Shown one piece after another: positions 8,345 to 15,818 of a stretch of DNA of 64,000 nt. The notes beneath the pieces were generated by a model that searched no databases, was not told where the DNA came from, and saw only the letters and a list, made by a program, of their open reading frames with translations. Position 1 is the stretch's first letter, and the number at the start of each line of letters is the position of its first letter. The position numbers and the translations under genes were made by a program. Where the stretch lies: contig NZ_JNLX01000196.1 in assembly GCF_000715495.1 (NCBI RefSeq), positions 44,994-108,993 on the forward strand, written 5' to 3'. The stretch comes from Hymenobacter sp. IS2118 (GTDB lineage: Bacteria > Bacteroidota > Bacteroidia > Cytophagales > Hymenobacteraceae).

Positions 8345-8520
8345 TTTGGTTTTATAATTTAAGATTATTTTTGGTTTTACTTTCTAGGGGTTTTCTTGTT
8401 AAAATCACCGCTAACACCCAGATATCCGCCACCACTCGCTTATGCAGTAGCGGGTATCCGACTACCGCTGGTCGTGTTTGCGCTACAAGCTACCACCGCG
8501 CGAATAATTTCCCACGCTGC

Positions 8521-9519
8521 TCACACCAGCTGATTGCACCCCCGCACGTCCGAATTATCCATCCGGCCCAGCACTTCAAAGCTGCCATCCGGGTGCATGC
8601 GCGCCAGGTCCTTCGTTTCAATAAAAGCGCAGGAATCAATGTTGGCCAGGTCAATTACATTGATGGCACCATCGTTCCGGCCTCCAATCGTAAACGGGTC
8701 CGACGGGTCGCGCAGCAGCACGCGCAGCGCCACCGGACTGCGAAACCGACCGTCGCCCAAGGAGTAAGCCTGCCCCAGCAGCTCGGTCATGCCATATTCG
8801 GAATGGATGCCGGCCGGACCAAATGACAGTTGCAATTCCTGGTGCAGTTCTTCCCGAATCATCTCGCGGCGCCGGCCCTTCATGCCGCCGGTTTCCAGCA
8901 CGGTGAGGCCCTGCAGCTCCGGCGCGGGGCCCATTTCGGCTGTAAAGTCCAGCAGGGCGTAGCTCACGCCGATGAGCATGACGCGGCGGCCGTGCACTTG
9001 CTTGGCTTCGGCCAGGGCGGCGCGCAGGGCGGCGTGGTCGTGCAGGAAAAAAGCGGGCTGGGTTTGGCCCGACTGCCGGGCGAAATAATCCACCATGGCC
9101 ACCAGCGAGGACTGTCCCTGCTCCAGATACGACGGCAGCAGCGCCAGAAACGTCCAGCCGCTGAGCGGGCCGTAGCTGCTCTCGAAAATGCGGGCGGCGT
9201 TTTCGCGGTATAGGGCGGGGTCGCGCACCAGGTGGCGGCTGCGCTGCTGCAAGGTGGTGCCGCTACTCAGGAATACTTCCTGCTCCTCCCACTCAGCGGG
9301 CGCAGTGCGCACCTCGTGGGTCTTGAAAAAAGCTATGGGCAGGAACGGAATATCCGCCATGCGCGTCACCGATACCGGGTTGCGCCCGAGTGCCTGCAAG
9401 TACTCGGCATAGGGGGGGCAGTGCACGGCCTGGTGCCGAAACAGCGCCAAAGCCGCCGCCTCGAACGTGCCGGCCGTAACCTGCGGCAGGGAACGCAAGA
9501 AATCAGCGCGAAAACTCAT
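8521..9519 (-). CDS. LuxE/PaaK-family acyl-protein synthetase-like protein
   Basis: The 332-residue protein has the adenylate-forming pattern of the LuxE family: an SSGTT phosphate-binding motif in EVFLSSGTTLQQRS (about 82-95), ETGGMKGRRREM (about 211-222) and HSEYGMTELLGQAYS (about 241-255), close to the ANL YGxTE motif. LuxE-like enzymes activate fatty or aryl acids as acyl-AMP. Here there is no luxCD or other partner gene, so this is an orphan; Bacteroidota often carry such solitary copies. Substrate unknown. It lies between the A+T-rich island and a divergent lipoprotein gene. Confidence 0.82.
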   Translation of the reverse strand: MSFRADFLRSLPQVTAGTFEAAALALFRHQAVHCPPYAEYLQALGRNPVSVTRMADIPFLPIAFFKTHEVRTAPAEWEEQEVFLSSGTTLQQRSRHLVRDPALYRENAARIFESSYGPLSGWTFLALLPSYLEQGQSSLVAMVDYFARQSGQTQPAFFLHDHAALRAALAEAKQVHGRRVMLIGVSYALLDFTAEMGPAPELQGLTVLETGGMKGRRREMIREELHQELQLSFGPAGIHSEYGMTELLGQAYSLGDGRFRSPVALRVLLRDPSDPFTIGGRNDGAINVIDLANIDSCAFIETKDLARMHPDGSFEVLGRMDNSDVRGCNQLV

Positions 9520-9635
9520 GACCGGGCCCCAAGGTTAACAACGCCGGGCGAACCAACCGGGGCCGCTATTCGTTGGAAAAAATGTACTTTGGGGCCGCTT
9601 CGGCCGTTGTGCTCAAGTCTATTCACTGCTCTTCT

Positions 9636-10220
9636 ATGAATCTGTTTCGTACCCTGCGCGGAGTTGCCCTGGTTTGCCTCGCGGCAGCAGCTCTGCCAAG
9701 CTGCCTCACCCCGCCGAATTATCCCGACGAGCCGGAAATCGATTTCAATAGCCTCACCAAAATTTCCGTGCCCTCGGCGGGTGGCCAGCTGGCCGTGGAC
9801 ACGTTGGTATTCGCCGTCAATTTCAAAGATGGTGATGGTGACCTCGGGCTCTCGGGCAGTGACATTACCAGTGCTCCTTTCAACTCCACCACGGGCGGGC
9901 CCAACAACCGTGGCTATCGGTTCAATTACTTCATTCAGCCGTTCAAGAAAAACGTCCTCAACGGCGTTTTTGAACCCTACATCACCCCCGGCGGCTTCCT
10001 TGGCGAGTACGATGGCCGCTACCCACGCCTCGACAGTGAAAAGGAAGAAGATGCCAAGGCTGCTCCGCTCCGCGGCACGCTACGCTACAAGCTGCCGGTG
10101 TTTCTGGATGGTTCCGTTTTCGCGGCCGGCAATGTCTTCCGCTTCGAAATCAGCATCATGGACCGGCAGCTGCACCAGAGCAACAAAATAGTAACCAGCG
10201 AGGTGAAGCTGGGCCGGTAA
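9636..10220 (+). CDS. Lipoprotein of unknown function
   Basis: The 194-residue protein has a lipoprotein signal with lipobox LPSC (Cys about 23), so it should be lipid-anchored. The mature part starts with a Pro-rich linker and contains VNFKDGDGDLGL, a pattern common in Bacteroidota lipoproteins and reminiscent of calcium-binding Asp loops. No catalytic motif is visible. The ATG at 9636 was chosen because it places the signal peptide at the N-terminus. The gene is divergent from the LuxE-like gene and is followed by a 7-base-unit hairpin. Confidence 0.75.
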   Translation: MNLFRTLRGVALVCLAAAALPSCLTPPNYPDEPEIDFNSLTKISVPSAGGQLAVDTLVFAVNFKDGDGDLGLSGSDITSAPFNSTTGGPNNRGYRFNYFIQPFKKNVLNGVFEPYITPGGFLGEYDGRYPRLDSEKEEDAKAAPLRGTLRYKLPVFLDGSVFAAGNVFRFEISIMDRQLHQSNKIVTSEVKLGR

Positions 10221-10238
10221 ATTCAGCCGTTCTGGCTT

Positions 10239-10315
10239 AGTTGTCGGTTGCGGGTTGTCAGTTATTAGCCCTGCGGCCACGCACCCTAACAACTGACAAC
10301 CCGCAACCGACAACT
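10239..10315. repeat. 7-base-unit inverted repeat (GTTGTCA type), copy 1
   Basis: The left arm reads GTTGTCG, GTTGCGG, GTTGTCA, GTT and the right arm is its exact reverse complement, 25 bases long in total. It lies between convergent genes (lipoprotein and E1 fusion) and probably terminates both. Its unit is shared with the element at 25067-25145. Confidence 0.85.
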
Positions 10316-10333
10316 CTTTTATTTTTACACCGC

Positions 10334-12754
10334 TTAGTAAATTTCGGGGAACCGCGCCGGCTCGGCCTCGCTCATCATCTCGTAGAGGGTGTCGAACACG
10401 TCTTCGGCGTTGGGCTTGCTGAAGTAGTCGCCGTCGGAGCTGTAGGCCGGGCGGTGGGGCTGCGCGGCCAGGCAGCGCGGCTGCGAATCCAGAAAGCGGT
10501 AGGCCTGCTGCTCGTCTACTACTTGCTGCATCATGAAGGCGGTGCCGCCGCCGGGCACGTCCTCGTCGGCAAAAAGCACGCGGTTGGTCTTGCGGATGCT
10601 GTCCACAATCTGGTGCTCGATGTCGAACGGTAGCAGGGTTTGCACGTCGATGACTTCAACCGAAATTCCGACTTCAGCCAATTGTTTGGCCGCTTCCATC
10701 ACAATGCGGCACATCGAGCCGTAGGTTACCACCGTTACGTCGGTGCCGGCTTGTAGCACTTCGGGCCGGCCCAGGGGCAGCGTGAATTCGCCCACATTGC
10801 TTGGAATCCGCTCTTTCAAACGGTAGCCGTTCAGGCACTCAATCACCAAAGCGGGCTCGTCGCTACGCAGCAGGGTGTTGTAGAAGCCTGCGGCTTGGGT
10901 CATGTTGCGGGGCACACATACGTGCATGCCGCGCAGGCTGCCCAGTATCATGCCCATCGGCGAGCCGGAGTGCCAGATGCCTTCGAGACGGTGCCCGCGG
11001 GTACGCACAATCAGGGGCGCTTTCTGGCCGCCTTTGGTGCGGTATTGCAGGCAGGCGAGGTCGTCGCTCAAAATCTGCACGGCGTAGAGCAGGTAGTCGA
11101 GGTACTGAATTTCGGTGATGGGGCGCAGGCCGCGCAGGGCGGCGCCTATCCCCTGCCCTATAATGGTGCACTCGCGGATGCCGGTGTCGGTCACGCGCAG
11201 CTCGCCAAACTTTTCCTGCAAGCCGGCAAAGGCCTGGTTTACGTCGCCAATCTTGCCCACGTCCTCGCCAATGGCAAAAATGCTGGGGTCGCGCTCAAAG
11301 TTGGCATCGAAGCAGGCCTGCAGCACTTCGCGGGCATCCACGGTGGGCGAGTCGGCGGCAAATACGGCGGGCACTTCCTCAATATTGCCAACGGCGTATT
11401 CGCTCTGACTGAACAGGTTGGAGTTGTACCGGTCGGCATTTTCGGCCAGCAGCTGCTCCAGGTGGCGCTGCACGCTGCGGCGGCCGAAGCTCTTTTTTTC
11501 GTTGCGCACCTGGCGCAGGGCCCGGCGCAGGGTCCGCACAATGTCGGCCCGGATGGGCGTGGGGTTGGTTTTGAGCTGCTCCACCAGCTCGTGCATGGTG
11601 TTTTCGGTGCCGGTGTCGGCCACCAGCTGGTCGAGCAGTTTCACGGCTTCGTCGCGCTCGGCTTTAATGGTATCGAAGAAAGCCGACCAGGCCGCCGTGC
11701 GGGCCGTTTTGATAACGCCAGCCGCCGTTTTTTCGATTTCGTCCAGCTTGATTTCGGTGGCGTGGCCTTCAGCCAGCAGCCACTCGCGCAGCTTGTGCAG
11801 GCAGTCGTGGGCCTCTTCCCAGCCCAGCCGGTCCTTGCTTTTGTAGCGCTCGTGCGAGCCGCTGGTGCTATGGCCCTGGGGCTGCGTGAGCTCGGTAACG
11901 TGGATGAGCACGGGCACGTGCTGCTCGCGGCACACGGCGGCGGCGCGCTGGTAGGTATCCACGAGGCCGGCATAATCCCAGCCGCGCACCACGTAAATCT
12001 CGAAGCCCTGCTCGCCTTCGCCCTCACGCTGCAAGCCGGCCATGATGGCCGAAATACTCTGCTTGGTGGTCTGGTATTCGGCGGGCACCGAAATGCCGTA
12101 ATGGTCGTCCCACACGCTCACCAGCATGGGCACCTGCAGCACGCCCGCCGCGTTCAGCGCCTCAAAAAACATGCCTTCGGAGGTGCTGGCGTTGCCAATG
12201 GTGCCAAACGCCACCTCGTTGCCGTTGGTGGAAAGGTTGGTAAACTGGTGCAGCTCGGGGTTTTGGCGGAAGAGCTTGGAGGCGTAGGCCATGCCCAGCA
12301 GGCGCGGCATTTGCGCCCCGGTGGGCGACACGTCGGCCGAGGAATTTTTGGTTTGGGTGAGGTCGGTGAGGTTGCCGTCCTCGTCCAGCATGCGGGTGGC
12401 GAAGTGGCCGTTCATGGCGCGGCCGGCGGTGGCAGGCTCGGCTTCGGGGTCGGGGTTGGCGTAGAGCTGGGCGAAGTATTGCTGCCAGGTGAGCTGGCCG
12501 ATGGCCACCATAAAAGTCTGGTCGCGGTAGTAGCCGGACCGGAAGTCGCCCTTTTGGAAGGCGCGGGCCATGGCTAGCTGCGGCACTTCCTTACCATCGC
12601 CAAAGATGCCAAACTTGGCTTTGCCCATGAACACCTCCTTGCGGCCGGCCAGGGAAGCCAGGCGGCTTTCCCAAGCCAGGCGGTAATCGTCAAGAAAATC
12701 GTCCTTGGAAAGAGCGGTGGATAGCATGGGCACGGCGGTTTCGGCAACGGGCAT
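10334..12754 (-). CDS. 2-oxoacid dehydrogenase E1, fused alpha and beta subunits
   Basis: The 806-residue protein joins an E1 alpha domain (about 20-400) and an E1 beta domain (about 470-800). The alpha part has the thiamine-diphosphate region GNASTSEGMFFEALN followed by WDDHYGIS. The beta part has AIGEDVGKIGDVNQAF and TEIQYLDYLLYA, typical of branched-chain or pyruvate-type E1 beta. Such fusions are usual in Bacteroidota and decarboxylate 2-oxo acids, handing the acyl group to a lipoyl E2. No E2 or E3 gene is nearby, so the specific substrate (branched-chain oxo acid or pyruvate) is open. The ATG at 12754 was chosen over an upstream frame with an unlikely leader. Confidence 0.9.
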   Translation of the reverse strand: MPVAETAVPMLSTALSKDDFLDDYRLAWESRLASLAGRKEVFMGKAKFGIFGDGKEVPQLAMARAFQKGDFRSGYYRDQTFMVAIGQLTWQQYFAQLYANPDPEAEPATAGRAMNGHFATRMLDEDGNLTDLTQTKNSSADVSPTGAQMPRLLGMAYASKLFRQNPELHQFTNLSTNGNEVAFGTIGNASTSEGMFFEALNAAGVLQVPMLVSVWDDHYGISVPAEYQTTKQSISAIMAGLQREGEGEQGFEIYVVRGWDYAGLVDTYQRAAAVCREQHVPVLIHVTELTQPQGHSTSGSHERYKSKDRLGWEEAHDCLHKLREWLLAEGHATEIKLDEIEKTAAGVIKTARTAAWSAFFDTIKAERDEAVKLLDQLVADTGTENTMHELVEQLKTNPTPIRADIVRTLRRALRQVRNEKKSFGRRSVQRHLEQLLAENADRYNSNLFSQSEYAVGNIEEVPAVFAADSPTVDAREVLQACFDANFERDPSIFAIGEDVGKIGDVNQAFAGLQEKFGELRVTDTGIRECTIIGQGIGAALRGLRPITEIQYLDYLLYAVQILSDDLACLQYRTKGGQKAPLIVRTRGHRLEGIWHSGSPMGMILGSLRGMHVCVPRNMTQAAGFYNTLLRSDEPALVIECLNGYRLKERIPSNVGEFTLPLGRPEVLQAGTDVTVVTYGSMCRIVMEAAKQLAEVGISVEVIDVQTLLPFDIEHQIVDSIRKTNRVLFADEDVPGGGTAFMMQQVVDEQQAYRFLDSQPRCLAAQPHRPAYSSDGDYFSKPNAEDVFDTLYEMMSEAEPARFPEIY

Positions 12755-12995
12755 AGCGAATGTAAAAGGGAGGGTGGGATGTAAAGCAGGAAGAACGGGG
12801 CGGCCGGGGCCGGGGCACAAAAATACGGAATTGCGGCCGGGTAGGTGGCGCGGGGAATTCGGGCGCGGGCTTCCGACGTATATTTGAGGGGTAATGACTT
12901 GGCCCGCCGCTTACTCCAACTTGTGGCCAATACCATTCGGCAGCCGATATTGTTACGCCTCAGCCGGCCGCACCGGCAAGTCAACTCCTAAGATT

Positions 12996-13766
12996 ATGAA
13001 ACAGCTTCTTACTATTTGCCTACTGATGGTGGCCGCCAGCGCCAGCGCCCAGGGCGTGATGAAATTTGAATCGGAAAACCACGACTTTGGCAATGTGGCC
13101 GAAGGCACAATGGCCACCTACGAATTCAAATTCAAGAACACCGGCAACCAGCCAGTTATTATTGCCAACGTGCAGGCCAGCTGCGGCTGCACCACCCCCG
13201 ACTGGACCAAAACCCCGGTGCTGCCCGGCAAAATGGGCGTTATCCGGGCCATCTACAGCAGCGCCGGCCGGCCCGGCGTATTCAGCAAAACCGTGACGGT
13301 GACCAGCAACGCCAGCGAGCCCAGCAAGGTGCTCAGCATTAAGGGCTCGGTGCTCACGAAGGCCGAAATCAAGCCCACGCTCACGGCGGCGCAGCTGGCG
13401 CAGTCGCCCCGGCTGGTGCTGAGCAAAAGCGTGCACGATTTCGGCAAGTTTGAGGCCGGGCAGCAGCCCACGGCCCGCTTCACGGTGAAAAACACCGGCA
13501 AGAGTCCCCTCCTGCTCGGCGCCCTCACGTCCAACTGTTTCTGCGTGGGCTACAAAGAAACGCCCGCCCCCATTGCCCCCGGCCAGACGGCAATCATCGA
13601 CCTGCTCTACACCCAGCGGCAGCTCGGAGCGGCCAGCGACGTGGTTACCATCACCTCCAACGACCTGAACGGCGATACCAAGCTCACGCTCAAGGCCAGT
13701 ATCGTGCGCGACCTCAGCGGCAGCAGCATGGTGAAGGAAAGCACCAGCGCCGTACCGTTCAAGTAA
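12996..13766 (+). CDS. Secreted DUF1573 protein with two repeats
   Basis: The 256-residue protein has a signal peptide (cleavage near ASAQG) and two copies of the DUF1573 Ig-like (ASPM/HYDIN-type) fold: FESENHDFGNVAEG...FKNTGNQPVIIANVQASCGCTTP and VLSKSVHDFGKFEAG...VKNTGKSPLLLGALTSNCFC. The CGC of the first repeat and the matching CFC of the second are characteristic. These proteins are abundant in Bacteroidota and lack an assigned reaction; an extracytoplasmic structural or binding role is likely. The ATG at 12996 gives the signal peptide. A TATATTTG -7-like element lies at 12879-12886. Confidence 0.87.
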   Translation: MKQLLTICLLMVAASASAQGVMKFESENHDFGNVAEGTMATYEFKFKNTGNQPVIIANVQASCGCTTPDWTKTPVLPGKMGVIRAIYSSAGRPGVFSKTVTVTSNASEPSKVLSIKGSVLTKAEIKPTLTAAQLAQSPRLVLSKSVHDFGKFEAGQQPTARFTVKNTGKSPLLLGALTSNCFCVGYKETPAPIAPGQTAIIDLLYTQRQLGAASDVVTITSNDLNGDTKLTLKASIVRDLSGSSMVKESTSAVPFK

Positions 13767-13852
13767 GGACCACGGATTGGCTACGCCGAACTTCGTTTCA
13801 TTCGGATTTTTCGGATTGCGCGGATTTTGTAGTTGGGATGGTATTTTTTTTG

Positions 13853-13884
13853 AGGCCCTGCCATTATGGCGGGGCTTCTTTTTT
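13853..13884 (+). terminator. Terminator-like hairpin
   Basis: GGCCCTGCC pairs with GGCGGGGCTT (one G-T pair) around an ATTAT loop, followed by a T tract. It is 87 bases after the DUF1573 stop. Just upstream (13800-13828) are three consecutive 9-base CGGATTxxx units without an opposite arm. Confidence 0.6.
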
Positions 13885-13930
13885 GGATTAATGTTGGTAC
13901 ATTGATATTTAACAAACCAATCCCTCCGCC

Positions 13931-14452
13931 ATGAAAAATACCCCTTCTGAGTCTTCTACCGCAGTTGCTGCTGCTTACACCGTCCCGGCCCAGACGCGCA
14001 TCGGCCACGTGCACTTGCAGGTAACGGACCTTGAGAAAGCCTTGGCGTTTTACCGCGACCTGCTTGGCTTCACGGTGATGCAGCGGTTTGGGAATCAGGT
14101 GGCGTTTATCTCGGCTGGCGGCTACCACCACCACATCGGGCTCAATACCTGGAACAGCCTGGGCGGGGCGCCCGCCCGCAAGCACGGCGCCGGCCTTTTT
14201 CACACCGCTATTCTGTACCCCACGCGGGCCGATTTGGCGCGGGCGGTCCGGCAGCTGGTGGCGGCTAATTATCCCCTCACCGGCTCGGCCGACCACGGCG
14301 TTTCGGAAGCCGTGTACTTGGACGACCCCGACGGCAACGGCGTGGAGCTGTACTGGGACCGGGCGCCGGAGCTGTGGCCCCTCACGTCCAGCGGCGAAAT
14401 TCAGATGTATACCCGCTCCCTGGATATGAACGGGCTGCTGGCCGAGCAATAA
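13931..14452 (+). CDS. VOC-family (glyoxalase/dioxygenase-like) protein
   Basis: The 173-residue protein has two beta-alpha-beta-beta-beta modules of the vicinal-oxygen-chelate fold. The first begins RIGHVHLQVTDLEKALAFYRDLLGF (about 22-47), with His at the usual metal position; the second includes GLFHTAILYPTRADLARAV and ends with YLDDPDGNGVELYWDR, supplying the distal Glu ligand. The pattern is closest to catechol-2,3-dioxygenase-like VOC proteins. The substrate cannot be inferred. The N-terminal 20 residues are Ser/Thr/Ala-rich and probably disordered. Confidence 0.85.
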   Translation: MKNTPSESSTAVAAAYTVPAQTRIGHVHLQVTDLEKALAFYRDLLGFTVMQRFGNQVAFISAGGYHHHIGLNTWNSLGGAPARKHGAGLFHTAILYPTRADLARAVRQLVAANYPLTGSADHGVSEAVYLDDPDGNGVELYWDRAPELWPLTSSGEIQMYTRSLDMNGLLAEQ

Positions 14453-14510
14453 TACGAAGCCCGTACGGGCAACATTAGGGCCTTGGGCGTGACAGGGAAC
14501 GGCGGCGCCT

Positions 14511-14518
14511 TATCTTTG
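14511..14518 (+). promoter_or_regulatory. Probable -7 element for ald (TATCTTTG)
   Basis: TATCTTTG matches TAnnTTTG and lies 50 bases before the alanine dehydrogenase ATG. A TTG occurs 25 bases upstream, longer than the usual spacing, so only the -7 half is persuasive. Confidence 0.5.
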
Positions 14519-14568
14519 CGGCACGAATTCTCACCTCCTGATTTTACTCCACTCCCACCCCTTCGCAC

Positions 14569-15696
14569 ATGATAATCGGCGTTCCTAAGGAAATCAAAAA
14601 CAACGAAAACCGCGTGGGCCTCACGCCCGCCGGCGTAGCCGAATTGCGCAAGCACGGCCACACGCTGCTGGTGCAAACCACCGCTGGCGAAGGCAGTGGC
14701 TTCAGCGACGAAGAATACCAAACGGCAGGCGCCACCATGCTCGGCACCATTGCCGAAGTGTACGAGCAGGCCGAGATGATTGTGAAGGTGAAGGAGCCCA
14801 TTGCTGAGGAATATCCGCTCATCAAGGAAAACCAGCTGCTCTTCACCTACTTCCACTTTGCCAGCGGCGAGGAGCTGACCCACGCCATGATAGCGCGCAA
14901 AGCCGTGTGCCTGGCCTACGAAACCGTGGAGCTAAGCAACCGCGCCCTGCCCCTGCTCATTCCAATGAGCGAAGTGGCCGGCCGCATGGCCCCGCAGGAA
15001 GGCGCCAAGTACCTGGAGAAGCCCTTGAAAGGCCGCGGCATTCTGCTGGGCGGCGTGCCCGGTGTGAAGCCCGCCAACGTGCTGGTGTTGGGTGGCGGCG
15101 TAGTAGGTACGCAGGCCGCTAAAATTGCCGCCGGCCTCGGCGCGCAGGTCACCATCATGGATATCAGCCTGAACCGTTTGCGCGAGCTCGACGACTTCAT
15201 GCCCAAAAACGTGGTGACGCAGTACTCGAACGAGTACAACATCCGCGAAGCCATCAAAACGTCCGACCTGATTGTAGGCGCGGTGCTGATTCCCGGCGCT
15301 AAGGCTCCGCACCTCATCACCCGCGACATGCTGAAGACCATGCGTCCCGGCACCGTGGTCGTGGACGTGGCCGTGGACCAGGGCGGCTGCATCGAAACCT
15401 GCCACCCCACTACCCACGAAAACCCGACCTTCATCATCGACGACGTGGTTCATTACTGCGTGGCCAACATGCCGGGTGCCGTGCCCTACACCAGCACCCT
15501 GGCCCTCACCAACGCCACCCTGCCCTACGCCGTGAAACTGGCCAACCAGGGCTGGCAGGAAGCCTGCCGCCGCGACGAGGCCCTGCGCCTCGGCCTGAAC
15601 GTGGTGCACGGCGAAGTGGTGTACAAAGGTGTAGCCGACGCCTGGGGCCTGCCCCTGGTGAACGTGGAAACCGTACTGGAGCTAGCGGCCGTGTAA
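14569..15696 (+). CDS. ald: Alanine dehydrogenase
   Basis: The 375-residue protein opens with MIIGVPKEIKNNENRVGLTP, the family signature, and catalyses NAD-dependent interconversion of L-alanine and pyruvate plus ammonia. The NAD-binding Rossmann motif is VLGGGVVGTQAAKIAAGLGA (about 168-187); the substrate region includes HFASGEELTHA and VDVAVDQGGCIETCHPTTH. The length is normal. It is monocistronic, preceded by a -7 element and followed immediately by an inverted repeat. The role is probably alanine catabolism or nitrogen balance. Confidence 0.97.
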   Translation: MIIGVPKEIKNNENRVGLTPAGVAELRKHGHTLLVQTTAGEGSGFSDEEYQTAGATMLGTIAEVYEQAEMIVKVKEPIAEEYPLIKENQLLFTYFHFASGEELTHAMIARKAVCLAYETVELSNRALPLLIPMSEVAGRMAPQEGAKYLEKPLKGRGILLGGVPGVKPANVLVLGGGVVGTQAAKIAAGLGAQVTIMDISLNRLRELDDFMPKNVVTQYSNEYNIREAIKTSDLIVGAVLIPGAKAPHLITRDMLKTMRPGTVVVDVAVDQGGCIETCHPTTHENPTFIIDDVVHYCVANMPGAVPYTSTLALTNATLPYAVKLANQGWQEACRRDEALRLGLNVVHGEVVYKGVADAWGLPLVNVETVLELAAV

Positions 15697-15809
15697 ATTA
15701 AAAACTGAGAATTAAGAATTAAAAGTGCCTTCCCGCTTTGCTGTCGGGGAGGCATTTTGGCTTTTTCTCATCGATGACCTTGTAATTTTTAATTCGCAAT
15801 TTTTAATTT
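15697..15809. repeat. 7-base-unit inverted repeat (AATTAAA type) with inner hairpin
   Basis: The left arm contains AATTAAA, AACTGAG, AATTAAG, AATTAAA; the right arm reverse-complements to AATTAAA, AATTGCG, AATTAAA, AATTAC. Between them is a terminator-like hairpin, GTGCCTTCCC...GGGGAGGCAT with T residues. The element begins at the ald stop and ends about ten bases before the next gene. Confidence 0.8.
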
Positions 15810-15818
15810 CCTTCGCCC

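Noticed and set aside
10239..10315. CRISPR array
   Set aside because: The periodic repeats have 7- or 8-base units without spacers, and no cas genes are present anywhere in the window.
10895..12577. A 560-codon open frame on the plus strand opposite the E1 fusion gene
   Set aside because: It is exactly antisense to a clear dehydrogenase gene, is Gly/Val/His-rich as expected for the complement of high-GC coding sequence, and matches no family.
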